Shown here: positions 1 to 11,200 of the stretch, piece after piece
Layout of the letters: every line of letters starts with the position of its first letter
Position numbering within the stretch: the first letter of the stretch is position 1
NCBI GenBank assembly: GCA_017959195.1
Contig: JAGDBE010000156.1
Span: forward strand, 1-23,966
Length of the DNA stretch: 23,966 nt
Reading direction: 5' to 3'
DNA from: Clostridia bacterium
GTDB lineage: Bacteria > Bacillota > Clostridia > Oscillospirales > CAG-382
The notes under the pieces: model-generated
Seen by the model: only the letters and a program-made list of their open reading frames with translations
Database searches by the model: none
What the model was told of the DNA's origin: nothing
Position numbers and translations under genes: made by a program

Positions 1-1557
1 GAGATACAAGAGGTGGGCGATACCGACGAACACGGTCTTTACGTGAGATTTATGCCCGACGACGAGATATTCGACGATATAGTCGTAAAATATCAGACGG
101 TGCTTTCGATGCTTCGCGAGCAGGCGTTTTTAAACGCGGGACTTGCAATAGAACTTATCGATTTGAGACCCGATACCGAGGAAAAAGCGCTTGAAATTTC
201 CGAATATATCGACGACGAAGCGGAAGAGCTTGCCGAGGAAGAGGCAATCGAGGAGGCAAAAGAGGCAAAGGCGGAAAAGAAAAAGTCCGTCGAGCTCTGC
301 TACGAAGGCGGTATAAAGAGCTTCGTGGAACACATAAACTCCAAAAAGCACGCAAATATGCTCCACGACGACGTAATATACGTTTCAGGCAAAAAAGACG
401 ACGTTTCGTGCGAAATTGCCATGCAGTACAACGACAAATACGACGAGACGATATATTCTTTCGCAAACAACGTAAGAACCATTGAAGGCGGTATGCATGA
501 GACCGGCTTCAAGAATGCGCTCACAAAGATACTCAACGACTACGGCAGAAAATTCGGTTATCTCAAAGCCGACGACAAAAACCTCATGGGCGAGGACGTA
601 AGAGACGGACTTTGCGCCGTAATCAACGTAAAACTCCCCGAGGCGCAGTTTGAAGGACAGACCAAGAGCAAACTCGGAAACGCGGACATAAAGCCGTTTG
701 TAGAAGCTCTTATGAACGAAAAGCTCGCGGCGTATTTTGAGGAAAATCCCGTTGTCGGAAAGACGATAATCGAAAAAGCCATAGCGGCTTCCCGCGCAAG
801 AGAAGCGGCAAAGAAGGCAAGGGAGCTTACGAGAAGAAAGACGGCGCTTGAAGGCACGACGCTTCCCGGAAAACTTGCCGACTGCAACGACAAAGGCGTT
901 GAAAACACCGAACTGTTCCTCGTCGAAGGAGATTCCGCAGGCGGTACGGCGAAAGACGGCAGAGACAGCAAATATCAGGCGATACTGCCGATGAGAGGCA
1001 AGATACTCAACGTCGAAAAGGCAAGACTTGACAGAATTCTTTCAAGCACGCAGATAACACCGATTATCATCGCTCTCGGCTGCGGAGTCGGAAGCGAATT
1101 CAACATGGAAAAGCTCAGATACGGCAAGATTATAATAATGGCGGATGCCGACGTCGACGGCGCGCATATAAAGACGCTGCTGCTCACGTTTTTCTTTCGC
1201 CATATGCGCCCGCTTATCGAGGAAGGACATATTTACTGCGCACAGCCGCCGCTTTACAAGGTGTTCAAGGGCAAGCAGATAAGATATGCGTTCTCCGATG
1301 CCGAAAGAGACATGTATATAGAGGAACTCGGAGGAGTCAACGTAGACGCAGAACGGTATAAAGGTCTCGGTGAAATGGACAAGGAACAGCTTTGGGAAAC
1401 CACGATGGACCCTGCGAGAAGAACGCTTCTGCAGGTTAAAATCGAGGACGCCATGGAAGCCGACGAAACCTTCTCGCTGCTGATGGGAGAAAAAGTTGAG
1501 CCCAGACGCGCGTTTATACAGCAGAACGCGAAATACGTAACTAACCTTGACGTATGA
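1..1557 (+). CDS. gyrB: DNA gyrase subunit B (5'-truncated by the window)
   Basis: This is the ATPase/TOPRIM subunit of DNA gyrase, which with GyrA introduces negative supercoils using ATP. The reading frame is open from base 1, so the ATPase start lies outside; 518 codons are visible. They cover the transducer domain (YEGGIKSFVEH, then the QTK loop around FEGQTKSKL), the TOPRIM domain (LFLVEGDSAGG with its Glu at 925-927, and the DADVDGAHI metal site at 1144-1158), and the C-terminal YKGLGEM...QLWETTMDP segment. The ending NAKYVTNLDV is typical of GyrB rather than ParE. There is no proteobacterial-type TOPRIM insertion. Unusually, about 44 residues rich in Glu, Ala and Lys (169-300) sit where E. 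coli GyrB has about 8 before YEGG. The stop overlaps the start of yceD. gyrA does not follow. Confidence 0.97.
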   Translation, partial: EIQEVGDTDEHGLYVRFMPDDEIFDDIVVKYQTVLSMLREQAFLNAGLAIELIDLRPDTEEKALEISEYIDDEAEELAEEEAIEEAKEAKAEKKKSVELCYEGGIKSFVEHINSKKHANMLHDDVIYVSGKKDDVSCEIAMQYNDKYDETIYSFANNVRTIEGGMHETGFKNALTKILNDYGRKFGYLKADDKNLMGEDVRDGLCAVINVKLPEAQFEGQTKSKLGNADIKPFVEALMNEKLAAYFEENPVVGKTIIEKAIAASRAREAAKKARELTRRKTALEGTTLPGKLADCNDKGVENTELFLVEGDSAGGTAKDGRDSKYQAILPMRGKILNVEKARLDRILSSTQITPIIIALGCGVGSEFNMEKLRYGKIIIMADADVDGAHIKTLLLTFFFRHMRPLIEEGHIYCAQPPLYKVFKGKQIRYAFSDAERDMYIEELGGVNVDAERYKGLGEMDKEQLWETTMDPARRTLLQVKIEDAMEADETFSLLMGEKVEPRRAFIQQNAKYVTNLDV

Positions 1558-2099
1558 TGAACGAAAAAGATAAAAGCGTAAGCGGAAACAAAATCGACGT
1601 TTCAAAGATATATAACGGCGAAAACAAGGAAATAGCGTTTGATTTTGAGCTTGCGCCCGAAAACCTCGACAAAATGGACTTTTCGTTTGAAAAACCGCCG
1701 GCAGTGCGCGGCAGAGCATATGAAAAGGCGCGCGGCAAAGGCAAGACGGACAGCTACGTCGGGCTGGAATTTGAAATTACCGGCAGATACCTTACCCATT
1801 GCGCAAGATGCTGCGCCGACATTGAGAAGGACCTTCTCATATCGAAGGAATACGACCTCGTAAAGAAAACCGAGAGCGAAAACGAGGATATCATCGAGGT
1901 GCCCGAAAACACGCTCGATATAGAGGAACTCGCGTACACGGTGTTTTACCTGGAACTCCCTTTCCGAGTGCTTTGCAAAGAGGACTGCAAGGGGTTGTGC
2001 GCGACGTGCGGAAAGAACCTCAACGAAGGGCCATGCACCTGCAAAAAGGACAAAGGAACAAATAGTTTGGCGGAATTGAAAAAATTACTTGACAATTAA
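1554..2099 (+). CDS. yceD: YceD/DUF177 family protein (23S rRNA accumulation)
   Basis: This is a 181-residue DUF177 protein. The family is linked to 23S rRNA accumulation and large-subunit assembly and is very often encoded just upstream of rpmF, as here. The sequence shows a first Cys pair (C83 and C86, CARC) and the family's C-terminal cysteine cluster, CKEDCKGLCATCGKNLNEGP followed by CTC, which looks like a metal-binding knuckle. The start codon overlaps the gyrB stop in ATGATGA. Either ATG (1554 or 1557) is possible; no separate strong ribosome-binding site is needed if translation is coupled. The product is probably cytoplasmic and ribosome-associated. The molecular activity is not established from sequence. 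The last codons carry the -35 element of the rpmF promoter. Confidence 0.9.
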   Translation: MMNEKDKSVSGNKIDVSKIYNGENKEIAFDFELAPENLDKMDFSFEKPPAVRGRAYEKARGKGKTDSYVGLEFEITGRYLTHCARCCADIEKDLLISKEYDLVKKTESENEDIIEVPENTLDIEELAYTVFYLELPFRVLCKEDCKGLCATCGKNLNEGPCTCKKDKGTNSLAELKKLLDN

Positions 2100-2117
2100 A
2101 AAAGTTTATGATACAAT
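2089..2117 (+). promoter_or_regulatory. Sigma-A promoter for rpmF
   Basis: TTGACA at 2089-2094 and TACAAT at 2112-2117 are separated by 17 bp. A TG one base upstream of the -10 (TGaTACAAT) makes it an extended -10 promoter. The -35 box lies over the last codons of yceD, so rpmF can be transcribed both from here and by read-through from gyrB-yceD. Confidence 0.8.
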
Positions 2118-2172
2118 ATGCTTTGTGTTAATAGACAATAATAATTTATGCATATAAAAGGAGGTGCCGTCA

Positions 2173-2370
2173 ATGGCAGTACCGAAGAGAAAAGTGTCGA
2201 AGGCAAGACGCGATAAAAGACGCAGCAGTGTTTGGAAGCTTTCACTTCCTGGAATAACAAAATGTCCGAAATGCGGAGCAATAATACTCTCGCACAGAGT
2301 ATGCAAGAATTGCGGAACATATGCCGGCAAGGAGTATATTTCCAAGGAAAGCACATCAAAAGAAGCATAA
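2173..2370 (+). CDS. rpmF: 50S ribosomal protein L32, zinc-ribbon form
   Basis: This is ribosomal protein L32, 65 residues, a component of the large subunit. It begins MAVPKRKVSKARRDKRRSS, the characteristic basic N-terminus, and carries four cysteines in CPKCG and CKNCG, the zinc-binding (C+) form. The ATG at 2173 is chosen because AAGGAGG ends 8 bases upstream. The in-frame GTG at 2164 falls within that ribosome-binding site and cannot be the start. The yceD-rpmF order is common in bacteria and suggests coordinated supply of large-subunit parts. A strong terminator follows within 35 bases, so rpmF has its own short transcript. Confidence 0.97.
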   Translation: MAVPKRKVSKARRDKRRSSVWKLSLPGITKCPKCGAIILSHRVCKNCGTYAGKEYISKESTSKEA

Positions 2371-2402
2371 AGTACAAGGCTTCTTTTTTAAAAGCGGAAT
2401 TT

Positions 2403-2440
2403 AGGGAAGGATAGCCAGACGCATCCTTCCCTGATTTTTT
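2403..2440 (+). terminator. Rho-independent terminator after rpmF
   Basis: AGGGAAGGAT (2403-2412) pairs perfectly with ATCCTTCCCT (2423-2432) across a 10-base loop. GA and six T residues (2435-2440) follow. It is a 10-bp stem, strong enough to separate rpmF from the DUF512 gene. Confidence 0.9.
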
Positions 2441-2458
2441 GATGAATGGAGTTTCGCC

Positions 2459-3771
2459 GTGGTAGAGATAAAGAAAGTCGAAAAGAACTCTTATGCGTAC
2501 AAAGCGGGTATAAAAGAGGGAGATATGCTCATTTCCGTAAACGGAAACGCGATTTCCGACGTGCTTGACTACAGATTTTATATCGCTGAGAAAAAACTTG
2601 AAATACGGCTTTGCAGAGATAAAACGGAAATTCAGACCGTCATAAAAAAACAGCAGTACGACGATATCGGACTTGAATTCGAGACGTACCTCATGGATAA
2701 AAAGCAGACGTGCAAGAATAAGTGCGTCTTCTGCTTTATCGACCAGAACCCGAAGGGCATGCGCGAGGACATTTACTTCAAGGACGATGACAGCAGACTG
2801 TCGTTTTTCTTCGGCAATTACATTACTTTGACCAACCTTAGCGACGCTGACGCCGACAGAATAATAAAAATGCATATCTCACCCATTAATATTTCGGTGC
2901 ATACGACCAATCCCGAGCTTCGCGTTAAACTTATGAAAAATAAAAATGCGGGGGACTGCCTGAAATATCTTGAGATATTCAATGAAGGCGGCATTTCCAT
3001 GAACACGCAGATAGTGCTCTGCAAGGGTCTGAACGACAAAAAAGAGCTCGAAAAGACGATATCCGATTTATCGGGATATTATCCGAACATGATGAGCATC
3101 GCGGTCGTGCCTTCAGGGCTCACAATGCACAGGGAAGGGCTTTTTCCGCTTGAAGCGTTCGACGGAGAAGACGCAAAAGAAGTAATTGAGATAATTGACA
3201 AAATGCGGAAAGAAAATATGGAAAAATACGGCGAAAGAATAGTCCAGGCGGCCGACGAATGGTATATTCTCGCCAAAAAGGAGCTTCCCGGAGAAGATTA
3301 TTACGACGGATATCCGCAGCTCGATAACGGCGTCGGCTGTATCACAAGCCAGAAGAACGAAATAAAGAACGAAATCGAATATCAGAAGGAAAACGGATAT
3401 AAAATAGATAAAAAGCGCAAAGTAAGCGTGGTTACGGGCGTTGCGGCATACGGTTTCATAAAGGAATCGTGTGAAATGCTCGAAAAAGAGTTTGAAACCT
3501 CAAAGTCAACGTTTACTGCGCGATAAACCACTTTTTCGGTGAAACTATAACGGTCGCGGGGCTTCTTACGGGCTCTGATATGTACGAATGCCTCAAAGAC
3601 AAGGATTTGGGAGAAAAACTCTTTATCCCGTCTGTTACGCTCAAACACGGAACGGAACTGTTTCTTGACAATATGAGTATGAGCGGGCTTTCGGAAAAAC
3701 TGAATATCGAAATCGAGCCGACGCTCCCCGACGGGCTTGATTTTGTGAGAAAGATAATAGGAGCGGAATAA
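2459..3771 (+). pseudogene. DUF512 radical-SAM protein, interrupted by a frameshift
   Basis: The DUF512 family couples an N-terminal PDZ-like segment, a radical-SAM domain and a C-terminal DUF512 domain, and is often encoded next to der in Clostridia. Its reaction is unknown to me. The first frame starts at GTG 2459, with TGGAG 7 bases upstream. It shows AGIKEGDMLISVNG (PDZ-like), then the iron-sulfur motif CKNKCVFC (C85, C89, C92), then FKDDDSRLSFFFGNY, and stops at 3526 after 355 residues. The next frame down carries the missing end without interruption: KVNVYCAINHFFGETITVAG and onward to the stop at 3771, including LGEKLFIPSVTLK. The break lies near 3496-3508. One extra A in the CAAAG run at 3501-3505 would restore a 437-residue protein of normal length. 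The gene is therefore either recently inactivated or carries a sequencing error. No canonical slippery heptamer is visible. Confidence 0.85.
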
Positions 3772-3791
3772 AAGACAAAGGAGGCGAGGAC

Positions 3792-5117
3792 GTGTCAAAA
3801 CCGATAGTAGCGATAGTCGGAAGACCGAACGTCGGAAAAAGCACTTTTTTCAATAAAGTTGCCGGAAAAAGAATTGCGATAGTCGAAGACACACCCGGCG
3901 TTACGCGCGACAGACTTTATTTTGAAGTCGAGTGGAACGGAAGAAAAATGATGATGATCGATACGGGCGGAATTGAGCCCGACACAAACGACGTCATTAT
4001 GATGCATATAAAAAATCAGGCGCAGATAGCGATAGAACACGCCGACGTAATATTATTCCTGACAGACATACATGCGGGCCTCACCGCCGACGACAGAGAG
4101 ATTGCGGAAATGCTCAGAAAGAGCGGAAAACCCGTCGTTCTCTGCGTAAACAAGGTTGATTCCGTGGGCGCACCGCCCGCCGAACTCTATGAATTCTACG
4201 AGCTCGGCCTCGACGAGCCGTATCCGGTGTCGTCGGTGCACGGAAGCGGTACCGGAGACATTCTCGACAGAGTATGCGAGCTGCTTCCCGAGCAGACCGA
4301 AGAAGAAAACGAAGACGATACCGTAAAAGTTGCGGTAATCGGAAGACCCAACGCGGGCAAAAGCTCGCTTGTAAATAAAATTCTCGGTTCGGAAAGAATG
4401 ATAGTTTCCGACGTTGCCGGCACGACGAGAGACGCGATAGACTCTTCCTTTGAGAACAAATACGGAAAATACGTCTTTATCGACACGGCGGGAATTAGAA
4501 AGACCGGAAAAATAAACGACAGCATTGAAAAATACAGCATTCTCCGCGCTGAAATGGCGGTTGAAAGAAGCGACGTGTGTCTTATACTCGTCGACGCCAA
4601 CGAAGGCGTTACCGCGCAGGACGAAAGAGTTGCGGGAATAGCGCACGAAAGCGGAAAAGCGTGTATCATCGTTATTAATAAATGGGACCTTATCGAAAAG
4701 GACTCCAAGACAATGGACGAATTCAGAAAAGACGTCTATACCGCGCTTTCGTATATGACTTACGCGCCTGTTCTCTTTATCTCGGCAAAGACGGGACAGA
4801 GGGTTGACAGAATTTTCGAGCTTATAAACTACGTAAATAACCAGGCGTCGACAAGAATTTCGACGGGTATGCTCAACGACGTTCTCAGCGACGCGACGAC
4901 GCGCGTTCAGCCGCCGACGGACAAGGGAAAACGGCTTAAAATCTACTATATGACGCAGGTGGGCATAAAGCCGCCGACGTTCGTGATTTTCTGCAACAAC
5001 GAGGAGCTTTTCCATTTTTCGTACAGAAGATACATTGAAAATAAGCTCCGCGAGGTGTTCGGCTTTGAAGGCACTCCAATTAAGCTCATAATCAGAGAAA
5101 AGACGTCTGAAGAATAA
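3792..5117 (+). CDS. der: Ribosome biogenesis GTPase Der (EngA)
   Basis: Der is a tandem-GTPase protein required for 50S subunit maturation. The 441 residues contain the first G domain, with GRPNVGKST at 10-18, DTGG and NKVD. The second has GRPNAGKSS at 184-192, DTAGIRK and NKWD. A C-terminal KH-like domain includes GIKPPTFVIFCNNEELFHFS. The length is normal. The start is GTG 3792, with AAAGGAGG (3777-3784) 7 bases upstream; no better ATG lies nearby. It begins 20 bases after the end of the DUF512 gene and is probably cotranscribed with it. A GAAA-loop terminator follows directly. Confidence 0.98.
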   Translation: MSKPIVAIVGRPNVGKSTFFNKVAGKRIAIVEDTPGVTRDRLYFEVEWNGRKMMMIDTGGIEPDTNDVIMMHIKNQAQIAIEHADVILFLTDIHAGLTADDREIAEMLRKSGKPVVLCVNKVDSVGAPPAELYEFYELGLDEPYPVSSVHGSGTGDILDRVCELLPEQTEEENEDDTVKVAVIGRPNAGKSSLVNKILGSERMIVSDVAGTTRDAIDSSFENKYGKYVFIDTAGIRKTGKINDSIEKYSILRAEMAVERSDVCLILVDANEGVTAQDERVAGIAHESGKACIIVINKWDLIEKDSKTMDEFRKDVYTALSYMTYAPVLFISAKTGQRVDRIFELINYVNNQASTRISTGMLNDVLSDATTRVQPPTDKGKRLKIYYMTQVGIKPPTFVIFCNNEELFHFSYRRYIENKLREVFGFEGTPIKLIIREKTSEE

Positions 5118-5126
5118 AAAAATAAT

Positions 5127-5155
5127 AAAAAAGGCACGGGAAACCGTGCCTTTTT
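5127..5155 (+). terminator. Rho-independent terminator after der
   Basis: GGCACGG (5133-5139) pairs with CCGTGCC (5144-5150) across a GAAA tetraloop. An A run precedes the stem and five T residues follow, so the pairing can extend. The symmetry would allow termination in both directions. Confidence 0.9.
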
Positions 5156-5229
5156 GCATTTTCCGGTATATCGCAAAGCAATATTGCAGATAATATACAA
5201 AAACGCAAAATAAGAGAAAGGACCGAAAA

Positions 5230-8200
5230 ATGTTGAATTCATCGTCTTATCTGAAATATAAAGCGCTTGCGAAGGAGTCTCTTGAAAGGTATCCGGTAAA
5301 ATCAAAAGGCAGCGCTTCGTCTCTCGGAAAAACCGTAAAAAACGACTTAAAGGCGGTAAATAAAGCGTATAAAGAGGCAAAGAAATTCTCCGAACGCGGA
5401 ATATCCATGCCCGTTTCTTTCGAGTGGATAGCGGACAACTACTACTTTATAGAAGAAAAGGCGCTTGAAGTAAAGAGCGCGGCAAAGGATATTGACAGAA
5501 TTCAGCTTACGAACAAGGGTTTTCCGAGAATTTACAAGGCGTTTTATAAATATATATCCGAAATCACAAGCTCACTTACAAAAGAGACGACGGAAGCGTT
5601 CGTGAACGCGTGCGAGACGCCGCAAAACGGATTCAGTCTTGAGTTTTCGGACTTTTATGCGTTTGAAACGCTTTTCTGCGCGTCGGTAATATCGCTTACG
5701 TCTGACATATGCGGAAAAATGCTGCAAAATCCCTACGACGAATCGGAAAGGGAATACGAAAGAAAGATAGAAAAATGCGTTGTTTCGCTGAAATTTCTGT
5801 CGACCTATTCATTTGATAAATGCTTTGAAAAATGCGAGACGGAAGAGTACTTAAAACTCGACCCGTCGGGATATTACGCGGATATGACAAAGAAAACAAA
5901 GGACTATTACCGCAGCAGAATAAGCAAAATCGCAAGAAAAGAAAAGATATCCGAAACGAAGGCCGCAAGAATAATTCTCGAAAAAGCAAAAAACGGCGCA
6001 ACCGAAAAGGAAAGACATATCGGTTACTACCTTTATCCCCATAAATCAAGTTTTACAAAAGCGCTTTATTTTATAGTCATAACGGCTTTTTCCGCAGGAG
6101 TGTGCGCAAGCGCGGGAATGGTAAATCCTTACGCGGCGCTGGCGTTTTTCCCGGTATGGGCGTGCGTAAAAGCGCTTACCGACAAAATATACTCTTCTTT
6201 TTGCGACACACCTCCGTTTCCGAAACTGGAACTTGAAAGACTTCCCGATATGGACGGCGTGATAGTAGTGATAACGACGCTTCTTTTCGGGGATAAAAGC
6301 GACGACGAAATATTTCTGAAGCTTGAAAATCTGTACCTCTCAAACGGTATGGAAAACGCGTATTTTGCAATTTTGGGCGATTTCCCCGACGCCGACAGGG
6401 CAACAGTCTCAAAGGACGGAAAGACGGTCTCGGAAGCAAAGAGCAGAATATCAGCTTTAAGAGAAAAATACGGCGATAAATTCTATCTTTTTATGAGAAA
6501 CCGCTCTTATTCAAAAACACAGAACGCTTTTATGGGATATGAGAGAAAACGCGGCGCGGTGTCCGACCTCGTATCGTTTTTATGCGGCAAAAACGACGCT
6601 TTTTCGGACAGCGACATAAATCTTGCGCCGCAGAAAAGCGTCTGCGCGAAAATACGATATATCATTACGCTTGACGCAGATACCGAAATGCCGATTGACG
6701 CGCTTAAAGACCTTGCCGGCACCATGCTTCACCCCCTGAACAGACCGGTAATTGACGAAGACGCAAAGATAGTAACTTCCGGCTACGGGATAATGCAGCC
6801 GAGAGTGAGCACGGGGCTCGATTCGGCGCGGAAAACCGCCTTTTCGAGAATAATGTGCGGCGCGGGCGGTACGGAAGTATATTCATTTACGCAGTTCGAC
6901 CTGTATCAGACGGTGTTTGAAGAATCGGTTTTCTGCGGTAAAGGAATAATCGACAAATACGCGTATCAAAGCGTCATAAACGAAAGCGAAAACAACTTCA
7001 AGAAGGACTACGTTCTCAGCCACGATATACTTGAGGGCTCTCTGCTCCGCACGGCGCTCGTAACAGACGTAAATTTCACCGACTCGTTTCCCAAAAATGA
7101 AATATCATATTTCAAACGCTATCACAGGTGGGCGAGAGGGGATTTTCAGAATCTTTACTATCTTTCCGACTACGTCAAAAACGCTTGGGACAAGACGGTA
7201 AAAAACAACATCTCTCCGCTTTCCAAATTCAAAATTTTTGATAATTTCAGGCGAGAGATGACGCCTGTTTTCGCGCTTGCCGCGCTTCTTATATCGTGCT
7301 TTGCAAAAAGCGGAAGAGCGGCGCTTGCACTGCTTTCGCTTTTGTATATCGTCATTCCTTTTATTACAGAACTCATCGACCTTGCGGGAAAACTCGGCTT
7401 TGAATGCGCTGCGAGAAGATATTTTTCAAAAGGCGTGTTTTCGGGAACGCTCAACGGTTTTTTGAGGACCTTGCTTTATATTTCAATGCTCCCGAAAGAA
7501 GCTTACGTTACTCTTTGCGCATACGCAAAAAGCTTTTACCGAACTGTCTTTTCGCATAAAAAGCTTCTCGAGTGGACGACGGCGTCTCAGAGCGAAAAGA
7601 CGTCGGACAACGTTATCGGATATATAACGAATAACGTTTTTTCGGGCTTTGCCGGGGCGTATATTATACTTTTCGCGCCGCAGGGATTTTTGAGAATAAT
7701 AGGAATACTGTGGTTTCTGTATCCGCTTGTTTCGTATATCATTTCTCTGCCTTATAAGGGAAAAAAGGTTGTTTCCGACGACGAAAAGGCGAAAATAAAA
7801 GCGTACGCGGGCGATATGTGGAAGTTCTTCGAAAACACCGTAAACGCCGACGACAACTTTCTTCCCGTCGACAATGTCGCGCTGTATCCGAGCACGAGCT
7901 ACGCGCACCGTACGTCGCCTACTAATATAGGTTTATATCTGCTCTGCATTCTTTGCGCGCGGGATTTCGGTTTCATTGACACCGAAAACATGTACGCGCG
8001 GCTTGAAAACACCTTAAAAACGGTGTCGGATATGAAAAAATGGAAAGGACACCTTTATAACTGGTACGACACGACCGACCTTTCGGTACTGAATCCGCCT
8101 TTTGTTTCGGGAGTAGACTGCGGAAATTTTCACGCCTGCCTTGTTACCGTTAAAGAGGGGATAAAAAAATACGCGTCCGAAAAACCGGAGATTATTTCAA

Positions 8201-11200
8201 CAGTAAAGAAAATTGACGCGCTGCTTGAAGGCGCCGATCTGAAGGATCTTTACGACGGGCAGAAAGAGCTTTTCCCGATAGGAATTTCCTTTGAAAACGA
8301 AAAGGAAATCATGAGCGAAAACTGCTACGATATGCTCATGAGCGAATCGAGGACGCTGAGCTATATGGCGGTCGCTCTCAGAAAGGTGGGAAAAAAGCAC
8401 TGGGGCGTGCTTTCAAGACCGCTTGTAAAGAAAAACGACAGGGTCGGAATCGCCTCCTGGAGCGGTACGGCTTTTGAATACTTCATGCCCTCGATTTTTA
8501 TGCCTTCAAAGCGCGCAAGCGCGCTTTACGAAGCGCTGAGATTCGCCTTCCGCTGCGAGAGGGAGAGATACGCTTTTTCTTCCGGATACCCGAAAGTATG
8601 GGGAATATCCGAAAGCGGATATTATTCTTTCGACAGCGACATGAATTACAGATACAAGGCGTTCGGCGTACCCGAAACGGGTCTTAAAAGAGGGCTCGAA
8701 GACGATCTCGTGATTTCTCCGTATTCGTCATTTTTGTCAATGTGCGTAAACGTTAAAATTCCGCTTGAAAACCTGAGCAAGCTTAAAAAATACGGGATGT
8801 ACGGAAAATACGGATTTTATGAAGCGATAGACTTTACAAAAGACAGAATCGGCAAAAAACCCGCCGTAATAAAGAGTTATATGTCGCACCACGTCGGAAT
8901 GAGTATCTGCGCCTGCGCAAACGCGTACTTTGACAATATAAACGTAAAGAGATTCATGAGCGAGCCGCATATGAGAAGCGCGTCCGGCATTCTCGAGGAA
9001 AAAATACCGGTTGACGCGGTTGTCAGAAAGGTAAAATATCCGACGATAATCAAAAAAGCCGCGGAAAGATACCCTGAAAGCATAAAGAAAAATATTGAAT
9101 TCTGCGCTGAAAACGAGCCGTACTGCACCGTTGTTTCAGACGGCTATTGCGGCGCGGTTCTGACAAACGAAGGGTATTTTAACGCGTTTTTCGGAGAAAA
9201 AACGCTTTTTACGCCGGCAGACGAAAGAAGAAACGTTAAAAACGGATTTTTCAATCTTTTATATTTCGGCGGAAAAACCTATTCGCCCGCATATCTGCCG
9301 TTTGAAAACGAAAACGTAAAATATACATTTGCCGACAAGGGCGCCGCCGGGACGTTTACTGTTCAAACCGACGAATTTGAATTTACAAGCGATTTCGGAA
9401 TTTTTGCGGGAAGCTCGGTCATTTACGTCAAAAGCGGTCTTGCAGTGAAAAACGGGAATGAAAAGGGCGGAAAGAGCATTGCATATATGTTTGAACCCGT
9501 GCTTATGAATTTGAACGAAAACGAGTCGCACAAGGCGTTCCACTCGCTTTTCGTCGAGAGCGGATACGAAAAAGATGAGAATATCCTCATATTCCGCCGC
9601 CGTTCAAGAGACAACCCGTCCGGGGACGTGTTTTTGGCGTTGGGGCTCGACAATTCAAAGCAGAAAATAAGTTTCTGCACGAGAAAAGAAGAACTGTTTT
9701 CTTCTCCGATAACAAAAGACGATTTTGAAAACGTTTTTACAAAAGAGCTTGAAAGTAAGACGGGCGCGTGCATCTTTCCTTACTGCGCCGTAACAACGGA
9801 GCTTATAGAGAAAACGGAAGATGAAAGCGATTTGAAAAGAGGCGGCGCAAAATATGAAGCGGTTCTGTTTATGACGATGGCGAAAAGCGAAAGGGAAGCG
9901 ATTGAAAGCATTCTTTCGGCAAGAAAGAAAAATATCGACGAGGAATATGAAAAGGCCGAAAACCAGAACGTTATGATGAAGATTTCATCGCAGCTCGCAA
10001 AGGAAAACGGCATGGAAAAAACCGTGTCGGAAATGCTCAAATACGCGGTTTACCCGGAAAACTCAAGGAGTTATTGCAACGACGCGCAGTCTTTCGGCAG
10101 AAACGCGCTTTGGGAATGCGGAATTTCGGGCGATTTCCCGATAGAAAAAATACGAGTATCGGAGGAATTCGACGTATCGAAAGCGCAGAAATACTGCCGC
10201 GCCTTTATGTTTCTTAAAAAGAACAACGTAAATATCGATTTCGTTATACTCTGCGAGGAAAAAGACGCATATTCAAAGCCGCTTGAAAAAGCGGTGCTCG
10301 CCATGCTCGAAAAGACGGGCGCGTCGCAGTATCTGAAAAAACAAAACGGCGGGATTTTTGTGCTTAACAAAGAAAATCTGACCGACAAGGGTAAAACCCT
10401 GCATGCGTTTTCTTCAACCGTGTTTGACGGAATTACCGAGGAAAAAATACCCCAAAAACCTAAAAAAGAAACCATAATTTCAAAGTCGGAGAGCAAATGC
10501 GGGAAAGTCGGGGAAAAAGAGGGGTGCTATACGCTTGAAAACGGCTTTTTTGACGAAAATAACTCGTTTATCTTAACAAAAAAGGATAAGCGGCCGTACA
10601 GTTTCGTTTTATCAAACGGAAAACTATCAAGCGTCGTAACGACGGGCTCTCTCGGTTACACTTTCTTTGAAAATTCATTTCTCAAAAGGATTACGCCGTT
10701 TCGCAACGACGTCTTTTCCGATATGCCGGGAGAAAAACTGTATTTTGAATGTGACAACACTTATTACGATCTGATTTCATGCTCGGACAGCGTAAAATAC
10801 GGCGCGGGTTCGGCGGAATATTACGGAACCGTTACGGGAAACGCCTATACCGTGCGCGTTTATATTCCCGAAAGAATGAATTGCAAGGTTATAGAGGTTT
10901 TCACCGCGAAAGAAACGGAAGGAAATATTGTTTTTGCACTAAGACCCGTTATGGGAAGTTCAAAAACAGACGAAAAGGTCTGCGGCGTGAAGACTGAAGA
11001 AAACGCGGCTTTCTTTAGCAATCCGTTTTCCGAAAACTTTTCAAAAAGCGCGGGATTTCTGACGTGCGATAAAGAAAGCGCTCATTATTCGTTTGAAAAA
11101 TCGGGAATACTCGAAAACCGCTGCGTCTGCCGCGTAAAAGATTTCGGAGGAAAAACGCGGTTTTTCCTCGGAGTATGCGAAAAGGAAAGAAAAGAAAACG

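Noticed and set aside
2164..2172. GTG as start of rpmF
   Set aside because: It overlaps the AAGGAGG ribosome-binding site; ATG 2173 gives the canonical MAVPKRK start.
3493..3530. Programmed -1 frameshift in the DUF512 gene
   Set aside because: No X-XXY-YYZ slippery heptamer or obvious downstream pseudoknot is seen; a one-base deletion in an A run is simpler.
4053..5159. Long minus-strand open frame of 368 codons opposite der
   Set aside because: It has no recognisable motif and no ribosome-binding site, and it lies opposite a fully conserved GTPase gene. Its length follows from the codon bias of der.
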